From Clostridia bacterium (GTDB lineage Bacteria > Bacillota > Clostridia > Christensenellales > CAG-138), in the NCBI GenBank assembly GCA_017438865.1, contig JAFRUN010000013.1, positions 1 through 56,065 on the forward strand: a DNA stretch of 56,065 nt, read 5' to 3'. The notes below the pieces were generated by a model, which was given only the letters and a program-made list of their open reading frames with translations, ran no database searches and was not told the origin of the DNA. Shown here piece by piece: positions 8,457-16,363 of this stretch (within the stretch, counting starts at the first letter, position 1; each line of letters opens with the position of its first letter). The position numbers and the translations under genes are program-made.

Positions 8457-9601
8457 AACCGTTGAGCCGTACCGTTTCCCCTTCGATCACCATGTCTCTG
8501 GACAGGGAGGCGCGCGCGCTGATCGCGTCCGGATGCGACGTCATCAATCTGACCGCCGGGCAGGTCGACCTTCCCATGCCGGAGCCCGGAAAAGAAGCGA
8601 TCCGCCGTGCTCTGTCGGAAAACCGCACCGGCTATATCGCTGCAACCGGCTCCGCCGACGTTAAGGACGCCGTGCGGCGCCGCACGGGACGGGCCGAAGG
8701 CGAAATCCTGCTCTCCGCAGGTGCAAAGCCGCTGCTGTCCGCCGCGGTTGCCTGTCTCTGCGGTCCCGGCGACGACGTGCTGCTGCCGACGCCGTGCTAT
8801 ACAAGCTACCCGGAGATGATCCGCCTTGCGGGCGCGAATCCGGTCTGCGTTTTCGGCGATCCCGAAAACCGGTTCACGGTCTCCCGCGCCGCGCTTGAAC
8901 GGGCGGCGACGGACCGCACAAAGGCGATCCTGTTCAACAATCCGGTCAACCCGACCGGAACCGTATACGCCAAGGACGAACTTGCGGAAATCGTCGGTTT
9001 CTGCAGGGCGCACGACCTTTATCTCATTGCGGACGAGGTGTACGGCGCGTTCGTCTACGATGTGCCGTTTGTAAGTCTTTATGATTTTCCCGACGCGCGC
9101 GAGCGGCTGATCCTGGTCGACAGCGCGTCGAAATCCTTTGCCATGGCGGGGCTGCGGCTCGGCTGGGCGGTCGCGCCGGAACCCGCCGCTTCGGCGATCG
9201 CGGGATATCTGAGCCACGCGGTCGGCTGTCCGTGTTCGCTGTCGGAGCGCGCGGCAAAAGCGGCGCTCGAGGACGACGAAGCGTTCTCCCTCCGCCTGCG
9301 CGAGGCGTTCCGCAAAAGGCGCGACCTGCTGTTCCCGCTGCTGAAGGATATCCCCGGCGTCCGCACGGAACGAAGCGACGGCGCGTTCTATCTCTGGGCT
9401 GACGTCCGCGGGATCGAGCCGGACGACGCCGCGTTCTGCCGCGCGCTGCTTTCCGAGGAAGGCGTTGCGCTGACGCCGGGCAGCGCGTTCCTTTGTCCCG
9501 GGTATGTTCGGATCGCGTACACGCATCCGGAGCCGGTTCTTGCGGAAGCCGCCGCGCGTTTGAAACGGTTTGCCGCGCAGTACGGCAAACATGCCGGTTG
9601 A
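8453..9601 (+). CDS. PLP-dependent class I/II aminotransferase
   Basis: This 382-residue fold-type I enzyme is in the aspartate/aromatic aminotransferase branch. Visible motifs are NNPVNPTGTVY (substrate and PLP ring binding), IADEVYGAFVYD with the PLP-nitrogen Asp, and SASKSFAMAGLRLGW, in which the Lys after SAS forms the Schiff base. ATG at 8453 overlaps the symporter stop, with GGGAGG upstream. A GTG at 8432 is an alternative. The donor and acceptor are unknown. Coupling to the DAACS transporter suggests glutamate or aspartate as amino donor, which is inference. Confidence 0.9.
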   Translation: MKPLSRTVSPSITMSLDREARALIASGCDVINLTAGQVDLPMPEPGKEAIRRALSENRTGYIAATGSADVKDAVRRRTGRAEGEILLSAGAKPLLSAAVACLCGPGDDVLLPTPCYTSYPEMIRLAGANPVCVFGDPENRFTVSRAALERAATDRTKAILFNNPVNPTGTVYAKDELAEIVGFCRAHDLYLIADEVYGAFVYDVPFVSLYDFPDARERLILVDSASKSFAMAGLRLGWAVAPEPAASAIAGYLSHAVGCPCSLSERAAKAALEDDEAFSLRLREAFRKRRDLLFPLLKDIPGVRTERSDGAFYLWADVRGIEPDDAAFCRALLSEEGVALTPGSAFLCPGYVRIAYTHPEPVLAEAAARLKRFAAQYGKHAG

Positions 9602-9645
9602 TCCGGTCGTATTTGCGTCTTTTCTGTTAAATTCAGACAAAACGA

Positions 9646-9674
9646 TTGACAAAAAAACAGGTTGTTGGTATAGT
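9646..9674 (+). promoter_or_regulatory. Promoter of the RiPP cassette
   Basis: A perfect TTGACA (9646-9651), a 17-bp spacer and TATAGT (9669-9674). The leader to the precursor gene is about 70 nt, with no extra hairpin of note. Confidence 0.88.
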
Positions 9675-9748
9675 ATATCAAGAAACAGTATCCGGTCCGT
9701 TTTTTTCGGATGGATTTGAACGGTCCCGTTATTGACGGAGGTAAAGAT

Positions 9749-9859
9749 ATGAAGGAATACGAAAAGCCCACGATGGAAGTCATCACGCTCCTCGGCGACG
9801 TGATCACCGCTTCCTGCCCCACGCAGACGGACGAAGAGTGCACCTGGGGCGACGACTGA
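9749..9859 (+). CDS. RiPP precursor peptide (36 aa)
   Basis: A 36-codon gene with an excellent ribosome-binding site (ACGGAGGTAAAGAT). The leader is MKEYEKPTMEVITLLGDVI and the probable core is ASCPTQTDEECTWGDD. The leader has Y4-x-x-P7 spacing and a later Thr (T20), as in leaders bound by PqqD-type recognition elements, and begins in the K-x-Y-x-x-P-x-M-E-V style common in Clostridial precursors. The core holds two cysteines (C23, C31), four acidic residues and one Trp, all candidates for radical-SAM cross-linking. It is first in a cassette with a radical SAM/SPASM enzyme, a PqqD protein and an S26-like peptidase. That it is a precursor is inferred from size, leader and context. Confidence 0.85.
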   Translation: MKEYEKPTMEVITLLGDVITASCPTQTDEECTWGDD

Positions 9860-9861
9860 TC

Positions 9862-9902
9862 GGAGATTGTATCATCCGGTCCGGTCAAAACGCCGAATCT
9901 CC
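9862..9902 (+). promoter_or_regulatory. Possible intercistronic stem between precursor and maturase genes
   Basis: GGAGATT (9862-9868) pairs with AATCTCC (9896-9902), right between the precursor stop and the maturase start. It has no T-run, so it would act as a partial attenuator or 3' stabiliser favouring precursor expression. The maturase gene lacks a clear Shine-Dalgarno sequence, which fits a lower yield. Confidence 0.35.
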
Positions 9903-9904
9903 CT

Positions 9905-11233
9905 ATGATCATGAATGAAATCTGCAAGCCGGATGCCGCGCTCGCTCGGTTGATTTTACCGCAAAAGCCGCATCCCGGCGTTTTTTATGTTCCGTCGCAG
10001 TTTGTTCTTCCCCTGACGCATCACGAAAAGCATTACGCGTTCCATCTGCTGACCAAGCAGCTCGTCGAGGCGGAGCTTCCCCGCGCCGCACGCGCCGGAG
10101 ATGGCTTCGATCCGCTGATCGAGGCGATGTTCCTCGTGCCCGAGGATCGGGACGAATGCGCCTATTACGGATCCGTTTCTAAGATGATGCGTCTGTTCGG
10201 GCAGAAAAACGGCGTCCCGAGTTACGTCATTCTGCCGACGCTCGCCTGCAACGCGCGCTGTGTCTACTGCTATGAAGAGGGTCGCAAACAGACGAAGATG
10301 ACGCCGGAAACCGTGGAACGGACGATCCGGTACATCCTGGAAACCCGCGCCGAAGGAACGATCACGCTCAAGTGGTTCGGCGGCGAACCGCTTTTGTGTC
10401 CGGATATCATCGATCGCGTCTCCGACGCGCTCCGCGAAGCGGGCGTGCCGTTCAGATCCTCCGTCATTTCAAACGGCAGTCTGATCACGCCTGCGATCAT
10501 TGAAAAGATGACGGCTTGCTGGAACGTCAGGCATGTGCAGATCTCCATGGACGGCGCGGAACCGGACTATATCGCGCGAAAGCATTACTATGCCGACGCC
10601 GACCAGTATCATTTCGTGATGGACGCGCTGAGCCGTCTGTCCGAGGCAGGCATTCACGTCTCCCTCCGCTGCAACGTCGACGACGGCAACTGGGACGGGA
10701 TCCCGAAGTTTATGGACGATCTCAAAGAGCACGTCGCGCACAAGGACAACGTCAGCGTTTATTTCAGCCCGCTGATGGACGTCCGGGCAAGCGACGGCGA
10801 TCTCGATTTCTGGAAGAAGGTCGTTGCGGCGCGACCGCTGATCGAAGCCGCCGGCTTCCGGTCGCAGCCCTTCGGCGCGCCGTCCCTGAAATTCAAGGCA
10901 AACCGCTGCATGGCGGACGGCGGCTGCAGCGTCATTGAGCCGGACGGCAGTCTGTATTCCTGCGAGCACTGCCCGCCGAACGGGCGGTTCGGAGACATCT
11001 TTCACGGGGTGACCGACGAAGCAAGAAAAGCGGAGTTCTGCCGTTCGGACCGTATCCGGGAAAAGTGCCGCAAGTGTCCGTTTTTGCCCGAATGCACCGG
11101 CTTCGCCTCCTGCCCCTGGACGGATGTGCATTGCAGAGAGTCACACGAATTGATCGCGCTGGACTTTTTGAAACGGCTGATCGATCAAAAAGCAAATGTC
11201 GAAGAACCGGACGGGGACGGCTCCGTCTGTTGA
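9905..11233 (+). CDS. Radical SAM/SPASM peptide maturase
   Basis: The protein has 442 residues. After an N-terminal region of about 110 residues, the radical SAM cluster motif C115-x3-C119-x2-C122 (LACNARCVYCYEEG) is followed by the GGEPLL motif and the usual TIM-barrel elements (ISMDGAEPDYI). The C-terminal SPASM domain is Cys-rich: CMADGGC, CEHC, then FCRSD, CRKCPFLPEC and CPWTDVHC, enough for two auxiliary [4Fe-4S] clusters. Relatives install thioether, C-C or C-O links in RiPPs or mature sulfatases. Position between a 36-aa peptide and a PqqD protein points to the former. The start at 9905 (or ATG at 9911) lacks a good ribosome-binding site. Confidence 0.9.
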   Translation: MIMNEICKPDAALARLILPQKPHPGVFYVPSQFVLPLTHHEKHYAFHLLTKQLVEAELPRAARAGDGFDPLIEAMFLVPEDRDECAYYGSVSKMMRLFGQKNGVPSYVILPTLACNARCVYCYEEGRKQTKMTPETVERTIRYILETRAEGTITLKWFGGEPLLCPDIIDRVSDALREAGVPFRSSVISNGSLITPAIIEKMTACWNVRHVQISMDGAEPDYIARKHYYADADQYHFVMDALSRLSEAGIHVSLRCNVDDGNWDGIPKFMDDLKEHVAHKDNVSVYFSPLMDVRASDGDLDFWKKVVAARPLIEAAGFRSQPFGAPSLKFKANRCMADGGCSVIEPDGSLYSCEHCPPNGRFGDIFHGVTDEARKAEFCRSDRIREKCRKCPFLPECTGFASCPWTDVHCRESHELIALDFLKRLIDQKANVEEPDGDGSVC

Positions 11234-11243
11234 GGAGGTAAAT

Positions 11244-11504
11244 ATGAAGCTGAAATCCGACTTTATCGTACAGGACGTTGAAGACGCCCAGTTTCTGGTC
11301 CCGCTGGGACATCAGGCGTTCAACGGCATCGTGAAAAGCAACAAGACCGCCGCGTTCATCGTGAACTGTCTCAGGGAGGGGACCACGGCGGAAGCGATCA
11401 CGGACGCCATGTGCCGCCGCTACGACGCGCCGCGCGAAACGATCGCCGCCGATGTCGAAGAGATCCTAAACACGCTGCGAAGCATCGGCGCGCTCGAGGA
11501 ATGA
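11244..11504 (+). CDS. PqqD-family RiPP recognition element
   Basis: This 86-residue protein has the PqqD winged-helix pattern: SDFIVQDVEDAQFLVPLG, FNGIVKSNKTAAFIVNCL and a C-terminal helix with DVEEILNTLRSIGALE. Stand-alone PqqD proteins bind the leader of the precursor peptide and present it to the radical SAM enzyme. ATG at 11244 follows TGAGGAGGTAAAT. An earlier in-frame start overlapping the maturase exists but lacks a site. The stop overlaps the next gene (ATGA). Confidence 0.85.
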   Translation: MKLKSDFIVQDVEDAQFLVPLGHQAFNGIVKSNKTAAFIVNCLREGTTAEAITDAMCRRYDAPRETIAADVEEILNTLRSIGALEE

Positions 11505-11962
11505 ACCGCTTTGAAGACCTGCTGGAAAAAGACGGCCGGCTTGTTTACAAAATCAAAGGCCGCAGCATGAAGCCCATGCTGCGCGAAAACCGGGACCTGG
11601 TGATCGTCGAGGTCCCTTCGGCGCGGCTTCAAAAAGATGACGTCGCGCTCTATAAACGCGGCGAACAGTATGTGCTGCACCGCGTGATCGCCGTCGGGGA
11701 CGGGTTTTACCGGATCCGCGGGGACAACACCTATTCGTTGGAACACGTCTCCGACGAACAGATCCTCGGCGTTCTGACCGGTTTTACCCGCAGGGGAAGG
11801 AACCATGCCGTGACGGAATCCGGATACCGGTTCTACGTCCGTTTCTGGAACTTCATCTATCCGCTGCGCTTCGTCTGGTTCCATATCAAAAGAGGTCTGA
11901 AAGCGGTCGCGGAAAAGCTCGGGATCGCGCCGTTTCTGAAAAAACTCCTCAGGCGCGGATAA
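11501..11962 (+). CDS. S24/S26-type (SipW/archaeal-like) signal peptidase, probably soluble; candidate leader peptidase
   Basis: The 153-residue product carries the S26 serine motif GRSMKPML (S22) and the second catalytic box YVLHRVIAV (H60), followed by RIRGDN. A His where bacterial type I peptidases have Lys marks the Ser-His subtype seen in SipW, archaeal and ER enzymes. Unlike those, the catalytic Ser is only 22 residues from the start and no transmembrane helix precedes it. The tail is basic and may touch the membrane. As last gene of the cassette, translationally coupled to pqqD, it could remove the leader from the modified peptide. This role is inference. Confidence 0.75.
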   Translation: MNRFEDLLEKDGRLVYKIKGRSMKPMLRENRDLVIVEVPSARLQKDDVALYKRGEQYVLHRVIAVGDGFYRIRGDNTYSLEHVSDEQILGVLTGFTRRGRNHAVTESGYRFYVRFWNFIYPLRFVWFHIKRGLKAVAEKLGIAPFLKKLLRRG

Positions 11963-11985
11963 GTCTTTTCAAAAGAACGCAGCCA

Positions 11986-12016
11986 AACGCTTCCGAAATG
12001 CCGGAGGCGTTTTTTT
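11986..12016 (+). terminator. Terminator of the RiPP cassette
   Basis: AACGCTTCCG (11986-11995) pairs with CGGAGGCGTT (12002-12011) through ten pairs including one G-U, followed by a run of T. Confidence 0.9.
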
Positions 12017-12052
12017 CGTGTGCGGAAGATGCGTTCGGGACGACTTTTCCTG

Positions 12053-12081
12053 TTTACAAACGGCGGGTTTTCTGTTAATCT
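12053..12081 (+). promoter_or_regulatory. Promoter of the rnf-nrfA-res operon
   Basis: TTTACA (12053-12058), a 17-bp spacer and an extended -10 (TG at 12073-12074, TAATCT at 12076-12081). No clear operator or riboswitch lies in the 78 bp up to rnfC. Confidence 0.65.
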
Positions 12082-12158
12082 AATAGTGTGTGTGCGTATG
12101 CGCCGAATCGACATCGGTCGGCGCAGAACGCAAATCGATTAAAGGAGGGGTTTCAATC

Positions 12159-13508
12159 GTGAGAGACACGTTCCGCGGCGGCGTGCATCCGAAAGAGCAC
12201 AAGGATCTCAGTCGGAAAGCGGCGCTGCGCGTCTTTGACGCAAAAGGAGAAATGGTCTTCCCGCTTGCACAGCACATCGGAAAACCGGCGAAGGCGATCG
12301 TCAAAAAAGGCGATCCGGTCCTGGTCGGACAGCGCATTGCGGAAGCGGACGGCTTCGTCTCCGCCAACGTCATCTGTTCCTGTTCCGGCACGGTGAAAGC
12401 GGTCGAAAAACGCCGCACGATCTCCGGCGCCATGCAGGAGTGCATCGTGGTGGACAACGACGGACAGTACACCGAAACCGGCACGTTCGGCACGCGCGAG
12501 GACATCGACGGCATCGCCAACGGGGAGATCCTGCGCCGCGTTGCGGATGCGGGCATCATCGGTCTCGGCGGCGCGGGCTTCCCGACGCATGTGAAACTTG
12601 CGCCGAAGGATCCGCTGGCGATCCGGTACCTGATCGCAAACGGCGCCGAGTGCGAGCCGTACATCACCTGCAACGATCAGCTCATGCGCGGCTATGCAAA
12701 GGACATCGTCGAGGGCATGGAGATCGTTCTCAAGCTGTTCCCGAATGCGCAGGGCGTGATCGCGATCGAAAACAACAAGCCCGAAGCGATCGCCGCCATG
12801 CAGAAGGCGGCCGCGGGACACAAGCGCATCCGCGTGCTCGGTCTTCGCACGAAGTACCCGCAGGGCGGCGAGCGCAGTCTCATTAAGGTGATCGCCGGCG
12901 TCGACTATCCGATCACCAAACTGCCCGCGGACGTGGGCTGCATCGTCGACAACATCGGCACGATCTTCGCAATCGGCCGCGCGGTCCTGCTTCGCGAGCC
13001 GCTGTTCCGCCATGTGATGACGGTCACCGGCGAAGCGGTCAAAGAACCCAGCAACTTCATCGCGCGCGACGGCACGAGCTTTGCTGAGCTCATCGAAGCC
13101 GCGGGCGGGATCAAAGAAGGCGTCGAAGCGAAGAAGATCATCTCGGGCGGTCCGATGATGGGCATCGCGGTCTCTTCGACCGAGGTCCCGATCACCAAGA
13201 CGACCAATGCGATCACCGTGCTGACGGAGGATCCCGTCGAAGCCGCCGAGAAGAAGATGACCGCCTGCCTGCATTGCGGACGCTGCACCACGGTCTGCCC
13301 GAACGGGCTGATGCCGCAGATGATGGCAGACGCCGTCGCGGCGGGCGACTTCGAGCGCTACGAGAAAAAGCTCTGCGGTCTGGACTGCATCTCCTGCGGC
13401 TCCTGCACCTATATCTGTCCGGCGAAGCGCCCGCTGACCCAGACGTTCAAGCAAACCAAGGCAGAGATCATGGCACGCAAGCGTGCGGCACAGGGAGGTA
13501 AGAAATGA
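12159..13508 (+). CDS. rnfC: Rnf complex subunit RnfC (NADH-interacting, Fe-S)
   Basis: RnfC is the peripheral subunit of the ferredoxin:NAD+ oxidoreductase that binds FMN and NAD(H). GTG at 12159 follows AAAGGAGGGG and gives 449 residues starting MRDTFRGGVHPKEHK, the family's normal beginning. The glycine-rich GLGGAGFPTHVKL (about 137-149) is the nucleotide/flavin site. Two [4Fe-4S] motifs lie near the C-terminus: CLHCGRCTTVCPNG and CISCGSCTYICPAK. It is first in the operon, and its stop overlaps the next start. Confidence 0.95.
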   Translation: MRDTFRGGVHPKEHKDLSRKAALRVFDAKGEMVFPLAQHIGKPAKAIVKKGDPVLVGQRIAEADGFVSANVICSCSGTVKAVEKRRTISGAMQECIVVDNDGQYTETGTFGTREDIDGIANGEILRRVADAGIIGLGGAGFPTHVKLAPKDPLAIRYLIANGAECEPYITCNDQLMRGYAKDIVEGMEIVLKLFPNAQGVIAIENNKPEAIAAMQKAAAGHKRIRVLGLRTKYPQGGERSLIKVIAGVDYPITKLPADVGCIVDNIGTIFAIGRAVLLREPLFRHVMTVTGEAVKEPSNFIARDGTSFAELIEAAGGIKEGVEAKKIISGGPMMGIAVSSTEVPITKTTNAITVLTEDPVEAAEKKMTACLHCGRCTTVCPNGLMPQMMADAVAAGDFERYEKKLCGLDCISCGSCTYICPAKRPLTQTFKQTKAEIMARKRAAQGGKK

Positions 13509-15067
13509 ATCAGAGACTGAATCTTTCCGCCGGCCCGCACGTACGCGACCGCTGGACGACGCCGTTCATCATGATGGTCGTTCTGATCTCGCTGATGCCC
13601 GCGGCGGTGATCGGCGTCATCGTGCACTGGGTGAGGTATCAGAGCTTGAACGCGCTTTGGATCATCCTTGCCTCGATCGGCTCCGCGATACTCACCGAGC
13701 TTCTGTTCTGCCTCGTCACACGACGCAAAATCACGATCTGGGACGGCAGCGCAGCCGTCACCGGCATGCTGCTTGCGCTGTGCCTGTCGCCGAACACGCC
13801 GGTCGCGCTTCCGATCATCGGTTCGGTATTTGCGATCCTCGTCGTCAAGTGCTGCTTCGGCGGTCTCGGCAGAAACTTCATCAACCCCGCGCTTGCGGCA
13901 CGCTGCTTCCTGCTCCTGTCATTTTCTAACGGCATGACCAACTACCCCGGCGTGGACGCACTTTCGAGCGCGACGCCCGTTGCGCTGATCAAAGCGGGCA
14001 GCATGGTCAACGTCACCGATATGTTCCTCGGCACCGCAGGCGGCGTCATCGGCAGCTCGATCGTTGCGCTGCTCGTCGGCGGTCTTGTGCTGTGGGGACT
14101 GGACATCATCCACGGCGAGATCTGCTTCTCGGTGCTCGGCGGCTTTACGCTCTGCCTCGCGCTGTTCGGCGGACACGGATTCGATCCGAAGTTCCTCGCC
14201 GCGCATCTGTGCAGCGGCGGCGTGGTGATGGGCGCGTTCTTCATGGCGACCGACTACACCACCTCTCCGGTGAGCCGTCTCGGACAGTTCGTTTACGGCT
14301 GCCTCATCGGCGTGCTCGGCGCGCTGTTCCGCATTCTCGGAAAGAGCGCCGACTCGTTCAGCTATTCGATCATCATCGCGAACCTGTTCACGCCGCTCAT
14401 CGATCTCTACATCATTCCGAAGCCCTATGCGTACCGCAAGTCCGCGATCCAGAAGGCGGAAGGCACGGTAAAGCCCCCGCTCTTCAAGCGCATTCCGAAG
14501 CCGGTCATCGCGCTGACGCTGATCGCGGCGCTCGCGGGCGTTGCGCTCTCCGGCGTATTCTCCATGACGAAGGATCCGATCGAAGCGAACGAGCTTGCAA
14601 AGAAGCGCGAATCGTACACGATCGTGTGTGAAGACGCGGCGGACTTTAAGGAGATCGCTTCCGCACAGGAAATGATCGAAGCGATGGCGGGCGGCACCTA
14701 CGGCGGCGGACAGTTCGGCACCACGACGGTCGACGAAGCGCTCGAGGCGGTGGATGCAAACGGCAATACCGTGGGCTATGTGTTCGCGATCACCAACCGC
14801 AACGCCTATAACCCGCCGATCAAGCTCGCGCTCGGCGTTCGTCCCGACGGATCGATCATCCGGATCGCGTTCATCGAGCTGAACGAAACGCCCGGCAAGG
14901 GCTCGAAGGCGGATGAACCTGCGTTCAAGGATCAGTTCATCGGTCAGACCGCAACGGACGGCGTCGACGTCATGTCCGGCGCGACCGTCACATCGAAGGC
15001 GGTTCTGAACGCGGTGAACGCGGGGCTCGACTTCTTCCAAAACGTGATCATGGAGGGAGGCAACTGA
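13505..15067 (+). CDS. rnfDG: Fused RnfD-RnfG, Rnf membrane subunit with both covalent-FMN sites
   Basis: One uninterrupted frame of 520 residues replaces the two genes normally found here. Residues about 1-325 are RnfD, a polytopic membrane protein whose flavin-attachment site is TDYTTSP (about 249-255). A cytoplasmic linker with two IPKP phrases leads to a new transmembrane helix (about 337-355), then the RnfG domain with S491-G-A-T-V-T, the motif that binds FMN through phosphoester-threonine. Fusion would fix the electron path from the RnfD flavin to the RnfG flavin in one chain. ATG at 13505 overlaps the rnfC stop. I see no stop or frame change at the junction. Confidence 0.92.
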   Translation: MNQRLNLSAGPHVRDRWTTPFIMMVVLISLMPAAVIGVIVHWVRYQSLNALWIILASIGSAILTELLFCLVTRRKITIWDGSAAVTGMLLALCLSPNTPVALPIIGSVFAILVVKCCFGGLGRNFINPALAARCFLLLSFSNGMTNYPGVDALSSATPVALIKAGSMVNVTDMFLGTAGGVIGSSIVALLVGGLVLWGLDIIHGEICFSVLGGFTLCLALFGGHGFDPKFLAAHLCSGGVVMGAFFMATDYTTSPVSRLGQFVYGCLIGVLGALFRILGKSADSFSYSIIIANLFTPLIDLYIIPKPYAYRKSAIQKAEGTVKPPLFKRIPKPVIALTLIAALAGVALSGVFSMTKDPIEANELAKKRESYTIVCEDAADFKEIASAQEMIEAMAGGTYGGGQFGTTTVDEALEAVDANGNTVGYVFAITNRNAYNPPIKLALGVRPDGSIIRIAFIELNETPGKGSKADEPAFKDQFIGQTATDGVDVMSGATVTSKAVLNAVNAGLDFFQNVIMEGGN

Positions 15068-15068
15068 T

Positions 15069-15752
15069 ATGAAGAATAAATACGTCGAACGGCTGTATAA
15101 CGGCCTCATCAAGGAGAACCCGACGCTCGTCCTGATGCTCGGCATGTGCCCGACGCTGGCGGTCTCGACCGCGGCGATCAACGGCGTCAGCATGGGCCTC
15201 TCGACGCTGGCGGTTCTGATCCTGTCCAACTTCCTGATCTCCGTGATGCGCAACGTCATCCCCGACGAGGTCCGGCTTCCCGCCTACATCGTCATCGTCG
15301 CTTCGCTCGTTACGGTCGTCAAGCTGCTGATCAAGGCGTACCTACCCTCCGTCGACGAGGCGCTCGGCACCTACATCGACCTGATCGTCGTGAACTGCAT
15401 CATTCTGGGCCGCGCCGAAGCGTACGCGAACAAGCATACGCCCGGGCTGTCCGTCATGGACGGCATCGGCATGGGCCTCGGCTTCACCGTCGCCCTGACG
15501 CTCGCGGGCTTTGTGCGTGAGCTTTTGGGCACCGGCACGGTGTTCGGTCTCACGGTCTTCCCGCAGGAATACGCGGTCGGCATCATGATCCAGCCGCCGG
15601 GTGCGTTCCTCGTCATCGCGCTGTTCATTATCATCATGAACGCGATCGGCATCAAGACGCGCCAACGCCAGCTCGTCGAATCGGACGGCTGCGACGGCTG
15701 CTGTGCAACCTGCGCCATGCGCTGTGAAGAAGGAAAGGAGGAAACGAAATGA
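15069..15752 (+). CDS. rnfE: Rnf complex subunit RnfE
   Basis: This 227-residue integral membrane subunit has six predicted helices. MKNKYVERLYNGLIKENPTL is the usual RnfE N-terminus, and LGMCPTLAVST contains a conserved Cys that helps hold the intramembrane iron site. An unusual tail, GCDGCCATCAMRCEE, carries five cysteines in a short stretch. Metal binding there is possible but unproven. The gene starts 1 nt after rnfDG ends. Confidence 0.93.
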   Translation: MKNKYVERLYNGLIKENPTLVLMLGMCPTLAVSTAAINGVSMGLSTLAVLILSNFLISVMRNVIPDEVRLPAYIVIVASLVTVVKLLIKAYLPSVDEALGTYIDLIVVNCIILGRAEAYANKHTPGLSVMDGIGMGLGFTVALTLAGFVRELLGTGTVFGLTVFPQEYAVGIMIQPPGAFLVIALFIIIMNAIGIKTRQRQLVESDGCDGCCATCAMRCEEGKEETK

Positions 15753-16363
15753 TCCGCTTGATCCTGATCGTCATTCTGAACGCGCTGATTTCGAACGTCG
15801 TTCTCAATCAGTTCCTCGGAATCTGCTCGTTCCTCGGCGTTTCCCAGAGAATCAAGGCGTCAGCTTCGCTGGGCGCGGCGGTCATCTTCGTCATGACCAT
15901 CGCCTCCGCGGTCGCAAGCGCGCTTTACAGTCTGGTCCTGCATCCGCTCGGTCTCGACTTCATGAAGATGATCATCTTCATCCTGGTCATCGCGGCGCTC
16001 GTGCAGATCGTGGAGATGTTCCTCAAAAAGAAGTCTCCCTCCGTCTATAAAGCGCTCGGCATCTATCTGCCGCTGATCACCACCAACTGCGCGGTACTCG
16101 GTATCGCGATCGACAACATCGACAAGTTCGGTTACAACTTCATCGAAAGCGTATTCTCCGGCTTCGGCACGGCGGTCGGCTACACGATCGCGATCGTGCT
16201 TCTCGCGGGCATCCGTTCGCGCGTGGTCGAAGAGGACATCCCGCGTCCCGTGCGCGGCGCACCGATCGTCATGCTCGCCGCGGCGCTGATGTCCATCGCG
16301 TTTATGGGCTTCTCGGAGCTTCAGCCGGTGATCGAAACCGCTTTGAAGGGGGTCGGACAATGA
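15749..16363 (+). CDS. rnfA: Rnf complex subunit RnfA
   Basis: This 204-residue membrane subunit, homologous to RnfE, has six hydrophobic helices. NQFLGICSFLGVS in the first helix pair and LITTNCAVLG in the middle carry the conserved cysteines that, with those of RnfE, hold the intramembrane cluster. It overlaps rnfE by 4 nt (ATGA) and rnfB by 4 nt, so the subunits are translated together. Confidence 0.95.
   Translation: MIRLILIVILNALISNVVLNQFLGICSFLGVSQRIKASASLGAAVIFVMTIASAVASALYSLVLHPLGLDFMKMIIFILVIAALVQIVEMFLKKKSPSVYKALGIYLPLITTNCAVLGIAIDNIDKFGYNFIESVFSGFGTAVGYTIAIVLLAGIRSRVVEEDIPRPVRGAPIVMLAAALMSIAFMGFSELQPVIETALKGVGQ

Noticed and set aside
9749-11962. Lasso peptide cluster
   Set aside because: The leader resembles lasso leaders and a PqqD protein is present, but there is no asparagine-synthetase-like cyclase and no transglutaminase-like B2 protease. 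A radical SAM/SPASM enzyme takes their place.
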